Assembly (NCBI RefSeq): GCF_003570885.1 | Contig: NZ_QXJC01000003.1 | Location: 186,001 to 250,000, forward strand | Reading direction: 5' to 3' | DNA: 64,000 nucleotides | Source: Simplicispira hankyongi | GTDB taxonomy: Bacteria; Pseudomonadota; Gammaproteobacteria; Burkholderiales; Burkholderiaceae_C | In this document: positions 40,346-48,247 of the stretch, one piece after another | How positions within the stretch are numbered: position 1 is the first letter of the stretch | Layout: each line of letters begins with the position of its first letter | Made by a program: the position numbers and the translations under genes | The notes under the pieces: model-generated | What the model was told of the DNA's origin: nothing | What the model saw: the letters and a program-made list of their open reading frames with translations, nothing else | Database searches by the model: none

Positions 40346-41296
40346 ATGACTTACGACAGCACCCTTGCCTACCCGCGCGACCTCGTCGGCTACGGCCCCA
40401 AGCCACCGCATGCCCGCTGGCCCGGCGGCGCGCGCATTGCCGTGCAGTTCGTGCTCAATTACGAGGAAGGCGGCGAAAACTGCGTGCTGCATGGCGACGC
40501 CGGCTCCGAGCAGTTTCTGTCGGAAATGTTCAACCCCGCGAGCTACCCCGAGCGCCACATCAGCATGGAGGGCATCTACGAATACGGCTCGCGCGCCGGC
40601 GTCTGGCGCATCCTGCGGGAATTCCAGCAGCGCGGCCTGCCGCTCACGGTGTTCGGCGTCGCCACGGCGCTGGAGCGCCACCCCGAGGTGGCAAAGGCTT
40701 TCGTCCAGGCCGGCCACGAGATCGCCTGCCACGGCCTCAAGTGGATTCACTACCAGCAGGTACCCGAAGCCGTCGAGCGCGAACACATGGCGCAGGCCAT
40801 GGAAATCATCGAACGCCTCACCGGCACCCGCCCCGAAGGCTGGTACACCGGCCGCGACAGCCCGAACACGCGCCGCCTGGCGGCCGATTTCGGCGGTTTT
40901 GCCTACGACAGCGACTACTACGGCGACGACCTGCCGTTCTGGATGAAGGTGCGCAAAACCGACGGCAGCGCAGTGCCCCAGCTCATCGTGCCCTACACGC
41001 TGGACTGCAACGATATGCGCTTTGCCCTGCCGCAGGGCTATTCGCACGCCGACCCCTTCTTCCAGTACCTGCGCGATACCTTCGACGTGCTGTATGCCGA
41101 AGGCGACCCAGCGGGCCTGGACCGGCCCAAGATGATGAGCATCGGCATGCACTGCCGCCTGCTTGGGCGGCCCGGCCGCATCACCGCCCTGCAGCGCTTT
41201 TTGGACCACATCGCGCAGCACCAGGGTGTGTGGGTGTGCCGCCGCATCGACATCGCCCGCCATTGGGCGGAGCAGCATCCTACACCGAAAATTTGA
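40346..41296 (+). CDS. puuE: Allantoinase PuuE (polysaccharide deacetylase family)
   Basis: A 316-residue NodB-fold enzyme converting allantoin to allantoate. PuuE-type features are NYEEGGENCVLHGD (about residue 40), ERHISMEGIYEYGSRAGVWR (about 75) and CHGLKWIHYQ (about 130). The PuuE family is described as a non-classical, metal-independent allantoinase. ATG 40346 follows gntR by 13 bases, so they may be co-transcribed. The TGA stop forms the end of palindromic element 6. Confidence 0.94.
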   Translation: MTYDSTLAYPRDLVGYGPKPPHARWPGGARIAVQFVLNYEEGGENCVLHGDAGSEQFLSEMFNPASYPERHISMEGIYEYGSRAGVWRILREFQQRGLPLTVFGVATALERHPEVAKAFVQAGHEIACHGLKWIHYQQVPEAVEREHMAQAMEIIERLTGTRPEGWYTGRDSPNTRRLAADFGGFAYDSDYYGDDLPFWMKVRKTDGSAVPQLIVPYTLDCNDMRFALPQGYSHADPFFQYLRDTFDVLYAEGDPAGLDRPKMMSIGMHCRLLGRPGRITALQRFLDHIAQHQGVWVCRRIDIARHWAEQHPTPKI

Positions 41297-41351
41297 ACAA
41301 AATTGGCCTCTAGCGCTTATCTGGTAAGCGTTGGCAGCTCACTTTTTGATA
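41294..41351 (-). repeat. Palindromic element copy 6 (between puuE and uraD-allC)
   Basis: ACAAAATTGGCCTCTAGCGC and GTAAGCGTTGGCAGCT arms flank TTATCTG. The puuE stop TGA (41294-41296) is at the element edge. The element occupies nearly the whole gap to the next gene. Confidence 0.85.
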
Positions 41352-41360
41352 GGAAAGCCC

Positions 41361-43142
41361 ATGGTTCTGACCCTGCAGGAACTCAACGCCGCCAGCCCCG
41401 CCGAGGCGCTGGCGCTGCTGGACGGCGTCTACGAGCACTCGCCCTGGATTGCAAGCCAAGCCCTGGCCGAGCGCCCGTTTCGCTCGCTCGCCCACCTCAA
41501 GCACGCCCTGGCGAGCACCGTGCGCAATGCGCCGGCCGATGCGCAGCTCGCACTGATTCGCGCCCACCCGGAACTGGCCGGCAAGGCCATGGTGAGCCAG
41601 ACCCTCACGGCGGAATCCACCCACGAGCAGGGCACTGCGGGGCTGACCGATTGCTCCCCCCAAGAATTCGCGCGCATCCAGCAGCTCAATGCAGACTACA
41701 ACGCGCGCTTTGGCTTCCCCTTCATCCTGGCAGTGCGCGGCCCGCGCGGCACGGGCCTGTCCCGCAGCCAGATCATCGAGACCTTTGCCCGGCGCCTGGA
41801 CAACCACCCCGACTTCGAGCGCGCCGAGGCGCTGCGCAACATCCACCGCATTGCCGAAATCCGCCTCGCTGACAAGTTCGACGCCCATCCCGTACTCGGC
41901 AACGATGTCTGGGATTGGCACGAGTCGCTCGCCCGCCATTCCGACCCCGGCTACGCCGAACAGGGCCAGCTCACCGTCACCTATTTGACCGATGCGCACC
42001 GCGCCTGCGCGCAGCGCATCAGCCACTGGATGCGCGACTGCGGCTTTGACGAAGTCGGCATCGACGCCGTGGGCAACGTGGTCGGCAAATACCACGCGGC
42101 CGTCGAAGCAAAAGCGGCCAAGACCCTGCTGACCGGCTCGCACTACGACACCGTGCGCAACGGCGGCAAGTACGACGGGCGCCTGGGTATCTTCGTGCCC
42201 ATGGCCTGCGTGCGCGAGCTGCACCGCGCTGGCAAGCGCCTGCCCTTTGCCATCGAAGTGGTGGGCTTTGCCGAGGAGGAAGGCCAGCGCTACAAGGCCA
42301 CCTTCCTGGGTTCGGGCGCGCTCATCGGCCACTTCAACCCAGCGTGGCTGGAGCAGCAGGATGCGGACGGCGTCAGCATGCGTGCCGCCATGGAACATGC
42401 CGGCCTGTGCATTGCCGACATCCCCAAGCTGCAACGCGACCCGGCGCAGTACCTGGGCTTCATCGAAGTCCACATCGAGCAGGGCCCGGTGCTCAATGAG
42501 CTCGATTTGCCGCTGGGCGTCGTCACCTCCATCAACGGTGGCGTGCGCTACGTCGGCGAGATGCTGGGCATGGCCAGCCATGCGGGTACTACCCCCATGG
42601 ACCGCCGGCGCGACGCTGCAGCGGGCGTGGCCGAGCTGCTGCTGTATGTGGAGCAGCGGGCCGCGCAGGACGGGAACTCGGTGGGCACTATCGGCGTGCT
42701 GAACGTGCCCAGTGGGTCGATTAACGTCGTGCCCGGCCGCTGCCAGTTCACCCTGGATCTGCGCGCGCCGAATGACACGCAGCGCGACGCGCTGAGCAAG
42801 GATGTGCTGGCCCAGCTCGCCGCCATCGCCACTCGCCGCGGCCTGCACTATCGGCTGGAGGAATCCATGCGCGCCGCCGCCGCGCCCAGCGCAGCGCCCT
42901 GGCAACAGCGCTGGGAGCGCGCCGTGGCGGCCTCTGGCATCCCCGTGCACCGCATGCCGAGCGGCGCCGGCCACGACGCCATGAAGCTGCACGAAGTCAT
43001 GCCCCAGGCCATGCTGTTCGTGCGCGGCGAGAACGCCGGCATCAGCCACAACCCGCTGGAATCGACCACCAACGACGACATGGAGCTGGCCGTGCAGGCC
43101 TTCGGCCATGTGCTGCACCAACTTGCCAAGGAACCCACATGA
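41361..43142 (+). CDS. UraD-AllC fusion: OHCU decarboxylase and allantoate amidohydrolase
   Basis: A 593-residue protein joining two pathway steps. Residues 1-170 are an OHCU decarboxylase (IRAHPELAGKAM with the catalytic His, ESTHEQGTAGLTDCS, FGFPFILAVRGPRG). Residues 185-593 are an M20-type allantoate amidohydrolase with metal ligands in GSHYDTVRNGGKYDGRLG and EEEGQRY, the dimer-lid region SHAGTTPMDRRRDAAAG, and SGAGHDAMKLHE. ATG 41361 has AGGAAAG upstream and starts at the UraD N-terminus. The fusion pairs non-consecutive steps, since PuuE acts between them. It overlaps the M20 gene by four bases. Confidence 0.93.
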   Translation: MVLTLQELNAASPAEALALLDGVYEHSPWIASQALAERPFRSLAHLKHALASTVRNAPADAQLALIRAHPELAGKAMVSQTLTAESTHEQGTAGLTDCSPQEFARIQQLNADYNARFGFPFILAVRGPRGTGLSRSQIIETFARRLDNHPDFERAEALRNIHRIAEIRLADKFDAHPVLGNDVWDWHESLARHSDPGYAEQGQLTVTYLTDAHRACAQRISHWMRDCGFDEVGIDAVGNVVGKYHAAVEAKAAKTLLTGSHYDTVRNGGKYDGRLGIFVPMACVRELHRAGKRLPFAIEVVGFAEEEGQRYKATFLGSGALIGHFNPAWLEQQDADGVSMRAAMEHAGLCIADIPKLQRDPAQYLGFIEVHIEQGPVLNELDLPLGVVTSINGGVRYVGEMLGMASHAGTTPMDRRRDAAAGVAELLLYVEQRAAQDGNSVGTIGVLNVPSGSINVVPGRCQFTLDLRAPNDTQRDALSKDVLAQLAAIATRRGLHYRLEESMRAAAAPSAAPWQQRWERAVAASGIPVHRMPSGAGHDAMKLHEVMPQAMLFVRGENAGISHNPLESTTNDDMELAVQAFGHVLHQLAKEPT

Positions 43143-44398
43143 CCGCCACGACCGCCGCCGCCCCCTACCAAGCGCTTGACGCCTGGATCGACCAGCATTT
43201 CGACGAGGAAGTGGCTTTCTTGCAGGCCCTGGTGCGCGTGCCCACCGACACGCCCCCCGGCAACAACGCGCCGCACGCCGAGCGCACGGCCGAGCTGCTA
43301 GCGCCCATGGGCTTCGAGGTGGAGCGCCACGCCGTACCGCAGGCCGAGGTGCAGGCGTATGGCATGCAGAGCATCACCAACCTGATCGTGCGCCGCCCCT
43401 ACGGCCCTGCAGGCAGTGGCCGCACCGTGGCGCTGAACGCCCATGGCGACGTGGTGCCGCCGGGCGAGGGCTGGACGCACGACCCCTATGGCGCCGAGAT
43501 CGTGGACGGCAAGATGTACGGCCGCGCCACCGCGGTCAGCAAGGGCGATTTCGCCAGCTTCACGTTCGCGGTGCGCGCGCTCGAAGCGGTGGCCAGGCCC
43601 ACGCAAGGCGCGGTGGAGCTGCACTTCACCTACGACGAAGAATTTGGCGGTCTGCTCGGCCCGGGCTGGCTGCTCAAGCACGGCCTGACGCATCCTGACT
43701 TGCTGCTGGCGGCCGGCTTCTCGTACGAGGTGGTCACCGCGCACAACGGCTGCCTGCAAATGGAAGTGACGGTGCACGGCAAGATGGCGCACGCGGCCGT
43801 GCCCGACACCGGTGTCGATGCCCTGCAGGGTGCCGTGCATATCCTCAACGCCCTGTACGCCCTCAACATCGAAAACCGCAAAGTGCTTTCCGAGGTTCCC
43901 GGCATCACCCACCCGTACCTGAACGTGGGCCGCATCGAGGGCGGAACCAATACCAACGTCGTCCCCGGCAAAGTCACTTTCAAGCTCGACCGGCGCATGA
44001 TTCCCGAAGAAAACCCCGCTGAGGTCGAGGCTGGCATCCGCACCTGCATCGCCAAAGCGGCAGGCGAATGCCCCGGCATCACGGTGGACATCCGCCGGCT
44101 ACTGCTGGCCAATGCCATGACGCCGCTGCCCGGCAACCAGCCGCTGGTCAAGGCCCTGCAAAAGCATGCGGGCGAGGTGTTTGGCGAAGTGCCACCGGCC
44201 GTGGGCACCCCGCTCTACACCGACGTGCGCCTGTACGCCGAGCAGGGCATTCCGGGCGTGATCTACGGCGCCGGCCCGCGCACGGTGCTCGAATCCCACG
44301 CCAAGCGCGCTGACGAGCGCCTTGACCTGGAAGACCTGCGGCGCGCGACCAAGGTGGTGGCCCGCGCGCTGCATGACCTGCTGGCGCAATCGGCATAA
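43139..44398 (+). CDS. M20-family metallohydrolase of unknown substrate
   Basis: A 419-residue ArgE/DapE-like zinc peptidase. The metal-site motifs are NAHGDVVPPGEGW (about residue 100), GRATAVSKGDFASF (about 125) and TYDEEFGGLLGPGW (about 165); the lid domain has VHGKMAHAAVPDTGVDA. It is translationally coupled to uraD-allC by an ATGA overlap, so a purine-related amide or carbamoyl substrate (for example a ureido compound) is possible. General M20 deacylases are equally consistent with the sequence. Confidence 0.88.
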   Translation: MTATTAAAPYQALDAWIDQHFDEEVAFLQALVRVPTDTPPGNNAPHAERTAELLAPMGFEVERHAVPQAEVQAYGMQSITNLIVRRPYGPAGSGRTVALNAHGDVVPPGEGWTHDPYGAEIVDGKMYGRATAVSKGDFASFTFAVRALEAVARPTQGAVELHFTYDEEFGGLLGPGWLLKHGLTHPDLLLAAGFSYEVVTAHNGCLQMEVTVHGKMAHAAVPDTGVDALQGAVHILNALYALNIENRKVLSEVPGITHPYLNVGRIEGGTNTNVVPGKVTFKLDRRMIPEENPAEVEAGIRTCIAKAAGECPGITVDIRRLLLANAMTPLPGNQPLVKALQKHAGEVFGEVPPAVGTPLYTDVRLYAEQGIPGVIYGAGPRTVLESHAKRADERLDLEDLRRATKVVARALHDLLAQSA

Positions 44399-44515
44399 CG
44401 GCCTTCTGCACGCGGGGCCGCACCGCCCTACACTGGCCGGCGCCTTCTGGCATCCCGCCTGCTCCGCGCATCCGGTGTCCCTCGAAGGTCCGATCCAACC
44501 CGAGGAGACACCCCT

Positions 44516-46300
44516 ATGAAACTCCGTCAGACCCTGCTGGCCAGCAGCCTTGCGCTCACGCTGCTCAATTTGGCCGCCTGCGGCTCCGCGCCGCAGGCGG
44601 CCGCGCCAACCGCTCCCACCGTTCAGCAAACCACTGCCGCCCAGGACGCGAGCGCCGCCTACGACTTCGACATGGACGTGTTCCACCCCGTGGTGGCGCA
44701 CCACGGCATGGTGGCGACCGAGCAGGCACTGGCCTCACAGATTGGGCTCGACATCCTCAAGGGCGGCGGCAATGCCGTAGACGCGGCCGTCGGCATCGGC
44801 TTTGCCCTGGCCGTGGCCTTGCCCAACGCCGGCAACCTGGGCGGCGGCGGTTTCATGGTGGTGTATGACGCCAAGACCGGCAAAAGCGTGGCGCTCGACT
44901 TTCGCGAAATGGCGCCACGCGCGGCCACGCGCGACATGTACCTCGATGCCAAGGGCAATGTGGTGGACGGCAAATCGCTCTTCACGCACTATGCGGTTGG
45001 CGTGCCGGGCACGGTGGCCGGCATGGAACACGCCCTGAAGACCTGGGGCACGATGCCGCTGGCCAAGGTGGTGGCACCGGCCGCCGCACTGGCCGAGCAG
45101 GGCTACCCGGTCAGCGAAACCCTGGCCAAGGTGCTGCTGCAGACCAGGAAGACCATGGGCCAGTGGCCCGCCACGCAGGCGATCTTCTGGAAGAACGGCG
45201 AGCCGCTCAAGTCCGGCGACTTGCTGGTGCAAAAAGACCTGGCCGCCTCCATCCGCCTGATTGGCAGCGAAGGCGCCAAGGCGTTCTACGAGGGCGCGAT
45301 CGCCACGAGAATCGCCGCCGAAATGGCATCCCACCCAGGCGCCCTCACGCTGGACGACCTGCGCAGCTACAAGGTGGTGGAGCGCGAACCCACGCGCGGC
45401 ACCTACCGGGGCTATGAGATCGTCACCATGCCGCCGCCCTCCTCCGGTGGCCCACACCTGGTGCAGATGCTCAACATGCTCGAACCCCTGCCGCTGGGCG
45501 AGTGGGGGCCCAATAGCGCGCAGACCATCCACTACATGGCCGAGAGCATGAAGCTGGCCTACGCCGACCGCGCGCAATACCTGGGCGACCCCGATTTCGT
45601 CAAGATTCCGCTCAAGGGGCTGACGTCCAAGCGCTACGCCGCGCAGCTCGCCGCGGGCATCGACCCCCACCATGCACGCCCCAGCAAGAGCATCCAACCC
45701 GGCAAGCCCCAGCCCTACGAAAGCGACCAGACCACGCACTTCTCGGTCGTGGACCAGGCCGGCAATGCGGTGGCCGTCACCTACACGCTGAACACCAATT
45801 TCGGCAGCGGCATTGTGGCTGCCGGCACCGGCATCACGCTCAACAACGAAATGGACGATTTCTCCGCCAAGCCCGGCGTGGCCAACGCCTATGGATTGGT
45901 GGGGGGCGAGGCCAATGCGGTAGCGGCTGGCAAGCGTCCGCTCTCGTCGATGACGCCGACCTTGGTGCTCAAGGACGGCAAGCCGGTGCTGGTGACCGGC
46001 AGCCCGGGCGGCGCGCGCATCATCACCACCGTGCTGCAAACCGTGGTCAACACCATTGACTTTGGCATGAACCCGGCCGAAGCGGCCTCCACGCCGCGCG
46101 TGCACCACCAATGGACGCCCGACGAACTGCGCGTGGAAAAGGGCCTCTCCCCCGACACGATGGCCCTGCTGCGCCAGCGCGGGCACAAGGTCGTGGTCAA
46201 GGCCTCGATGGGGCGCACGCAGACCATTGGCCTGCGCGGCGGGGTGCTCTACGGCTATTCGGACCCACGCAATCCGGATGGCAAGACGCTGGGCTATTGA
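44516..46300 (+). CDS. ggt: Gamma-glutamyltransferase, lipoprotein form
   Basis: A 594-residue Ntn-hydrolase precursor that self-cleaves before its catalytic threonine, here in SDQTTHFSVVDQ (about residue 410). The lid/substrate region PLSSMTPTLVLKDGKP and GSPGGARIITTVLQ follow. Instead of a simple signal peptide it has a lipobox (LNLAAC, about residue 22), so it should be membrane-anchored in the periplasm. GGAGACACCCCT precedes ATG 44516. It degrades glutathione and transfers gamma-glutamyl groups. A terminator follows. Confidence 0.95.
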   Translation: MKLRQTLLASSLALTLLNLAACGSAPQAAAPTAPTVQQTTAAQDASAAYDFDMDVFHPVVAHHGMVATEQALASQIGLDILKGGGNAVDAAVGIGFALAVALPNAGNLGGGGFMVVYDAKTGKSVALDFREMAPRAATRDMYLDAKGNVVDGKSLFTHYAVGVPGTVAGMEHALKTWGTMPLAKVVAPAAALAEQGYPVSETLAKVLLQTRKTMGQWPATQAIFWKNGEPLKSGDLLVQKDLAASIRLIGSEGAKAFYEGAIATRIAAEMASHPGALTLDDLRSYKVVEREPTRGTYRGYEIVTMPPPSSGGPHLVQMLNMLEPLPLGEWGPNSAQTIHYMAESMKLAYADRAQYLGDPDFVKIPLKGLTSKRYAAQLAAGIDPHHARPSKSIQPGKPQPYESDQTTHFSVVDQAGNAVAVTYTLNTNFGSGIVAAGTGITLNNEMDDFSAKPGVANAYGLVGGEANAVAAGKRPLSSMTPTLVLKDGKPVLVTGSPGGARIITTVLQTVVNTIDFGMNPAEAASTPRVHHQWTPDELRVEKGLSPDTMALLRQRGHKVVVKASMGRTQTIGLRGGVLYGYSDPRNPDGKTLGY

Positions 46301-46320
46301 GGCGCTCTCATTCCCTTCAC

Positions 46321-46349
46321 AAGCCGCCCCGCGCCGGGCGGCTTTTTTT
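46321..46349 (+). terminator. Rho-independent terminator after ggt
   Basis: AAGCCGCCC (46321-46329) pairs with GGGCGGCTT (46336-46344), followed by seven T residues ending at 46349. It lies 21 bases after the ggt stop. Confidence 0.9.
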
Positions 46350-46392
46350 GGGGTCATGGCAGTTGTGCGCGCGGCATGCAGAATCCGCACTT

Positions 46393-46451
46393 GCTATTGA
46401 ATATATAGCTGCATGCGCTTTACCAGTAAGCGATAGAGGCATTTTTTACTA
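46393..46451 (+). repeat. Palindromic element copy 7 (between ggt and permease)
   Basis: GCTATTGAATATATAGCTGC begins the element, then ATGCGCTTTACC and AGTAAGCGATAGAGGC arms and the end ATTTTTTACTA. It lies after the ggt terminator and does not touch a stop codon. Confidence 0.8.
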
Positions 46452-46547
46452 AAACTTTTTCCTCTTTTCAGGTGAGGAAGATCCGCAGCCAGAACCCAGA
46501 TCGCGCGGGAGCGCAGGGTTTCTCTCTAGTCGAATCTTCTTATGGTT

Positions 46548-46560
46548 TGTATACACTTTT
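46548..46560. promoter_or_regulatory. GntR-type operator upstream of the permease gene
   Basis: TGTATACACTTTT matches 13 consecutive bases of the uraH-gntR palindrome region (39627-39639). It is followed by TTGTATGGA and lies 77 bases before ATG 46637, a suitable place for promoter control. Confidence 0.7.
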
Positions 46561-46636
46561 TGTATGGACTCAGCCGCCATGCACGGCTGAGCGTTGGCGG
46601 CCACCCTTTTTCTTCGCACCCCGCAAGGAATGTTTC

Positions 46637-48124
46637 ATGCAAGCGACTGTTCACCCTGTTGACGAACACCTGCCGCTGGGCAGGCTGACTGCGCTGGGAC
46701 TCCAGCATGTGCTGGTGATGTATGCGGGCGCCATTGCCGTGCCGCTCATCGTCGGGCGCGCCCTCAACCTCACGCCCGACCAGGTGGCCAAGCTGATCTC
46801 GGCCGACCTGTTCTGCTGCGGCCTGGTCACGCTGATCCAGGCGCTCGGCGCCACCCAATGGTTCGGCATCAAGCTGCCGGTGATGATGGGGGTGACCTTT
46901 GCCTCCGTCGCCCCCATGGTGTCGATGGCGCAGACCACGGGGGGCACCGCCGGCGCCGGGCTGATCTTTGGCTCCATCATCGGCGCGGGAGTCATATCGA
47001 TCCTGATCGCGCCAGCGGTCAGCCGCATGCTGCGCTTCTTTCCGCCGGTGGTCACCGGCACCATCATTGCCGTGATCGGCATCAGCCTGATGCGGGTCGG
47101 TATCAACTGGATTTTTGGCAACCCGGTGGGCCCTACGGCGCCCGCCGTGGTCAACCCGGACTACGTCAAGTGGCTCAGCGAGGTGCAGGCCGCCGTCGGC
47201 GCGCCGGGCAGTTCGCTGCCGCCCGTCCCCAAGGGGTTTGCCGTGGTGCCGACCATTCCCAACCCCCGCTATGCCGACTTGACCGGCGTGGGGATTTCGG
47301 GGCTGGTGCTGGCAGCCATTTTGCTGATCGCCCGCTTTGCCAAGGGCTTTCTGGCCAACATTTCGGTGCTGCTGGGCATCGTCATTGGAGCGGTCGCCGC
47401 CGCTGCCATGGGGCTGATGAACTTTGACAAGGTCGCCAAGGCCGCCTGGTTCGACCTCATCCTGCCCTTCGAGATCGCCACGCCCATCTTCGACCCCATC
47501 CTGATCCTCACCATGACGCTCATCATGATCGTGGTGATGATCGAATCGACCGGCATGTTCCTGGCGCTGGGCGAAATGACCGACCGGAAGATCAGCCAGG
47601 CGGACCTGGCACGGGGCCTGCGCACCGACGGCCTGGGCACGCTGATTGGCGGCATCTTCAACACCTTCCCCTACACCAGTTTTTCGCAAAACGTGGGCTT
47701 GGTGGCGGTCACCGGCGTCAAGAGCCGCTTTGTCTGCGTGGCCGGCGGCGTGATTCTGATCATCCTGGGCGTACTGCCCAAGATGGGCGCGCTGGTGGAA
47801 TCCCTTCCCACCGTGGTGCTGGGCGGCGCGGGGCTGGTGATGTTCGGCATGGTGGCCGCCACCGGCATCCGCATCCTGGGCGGCGTCGATTTCCGCGACA
47901 ACCGGGCCAACGCCATGATCGTCGCCGTCTCCATTGGCGTGGGCATGATCCCGCTGGTGGCGCCCAACTTCCGCCAGTGGATGCCGCACGCCATCCACCC
48001 GCTGATCGAGTCGGGCATCCTGCTGGCGTCGGTCACGGCCGTTCTGCTCAACGTGTTCTTCAACGGCACCAACGGGGACACCTCGGCTGCCGTCCACGCT
48101 GCTCGCCAGGCCCAAGCCCACTGA
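46637..48124 (+). CDS. Xanthine/urate permease (NCS2 family)
   Basis: A 495-residue nucleobase:cation symporter-2 protein with about 14 membrane segments. Typical features are LGLQHVLVMYAGAIAVPLIVG at the N-terminus and the family signature region NTFPYTSFSQNVGLVAVTGV (about residue 335), with the preceding MIESTGMFLALGEMT glutamate helix. Specificity among xanthine, urate and uracil cannot be told, but the context favours xanthine or urate. ATG 46637 is preceded by AAGGAATG; upstream in-frame codons cover the operator and are excluded. Confidence 0.92.
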   Translation: MQATVHPVDEHLPLGRLTALGLQHVLVMYAGAIAVPLIVGRALNLTPDQVAKLISADLFCCGLVTLIQALGATQWFGIKLPVMMGVTFASVAPMVSMAQTTGGTAGAGLIFGSIIGAGVISILIAPAVSRMLRFFPPVVTGTIIAVIGISLMRVGINWIFGNPVGPTAPAVVNPDYVKWLSEVQAAVGAPGSSLPPVPKGFAVVPTIPNPRYADLTGVGISGLVLAAILLIARFAKGFLANISVLLGIVIGAVAAAAMGLMNFDKVAKAAWFDLILPFEIATPIFDPILILTMTLIMIVVMIESTGMFLALGEMTDRKISQADLARGLRTDGLGTLIGGIFNTFPYTSFSQNVGLVAVTGVKSRFVCVAGGVILIILGVLPKMGALVESLPTVVLGGAGLVMFGMVAATGIRILGGVDFRDNRANAMIVAVSIGVGMIPLVAPNFRQWMPHAIHPLIESGILLASVTAVLLNVFFNGTNGDTSAAVHAARQAQAH

Positions 48125-48141
48125 CTGGCGGCGGTGACAAG

Positions 48142-48176
48142 GCGCGGCCCCGGCAAGCCCGGCGCCGCGCTTTTTT
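48142..48176 (+). terminator. Rho-independent terminator after the permease gene
   Basis: GCGCGGC (48142-48148) pairs with GCCGCGC (48164-48170) and is followed by six T residues. It lies 17 bases after the stop codon. Confidence 0.85.
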
Positions 48177-48247
48177 ACATCATGGGAAGCGGCCATCCGC
48201 AAACCATTGCTCTATGCTTGTAAGGCCTTTGCCTTCTGGAACCTGAT

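Larger units (their letters stand above)
46301..46636. other. 336-base gap between ggt and the permease gene
   Basis: It holds three separate signals described individually: the ggt terminator, palindromic element 7 and a GntR-type operator. No coding frame is convincing before ATG 46637. Confidence 0.7.

Noticed and set aside
46472-46636. N-terminal extension of the permease
   Set aside because: It covers the operator and promoter region and is not hydrophobic in the family manner; ATG 46637 starts at the conserved N-terminus.
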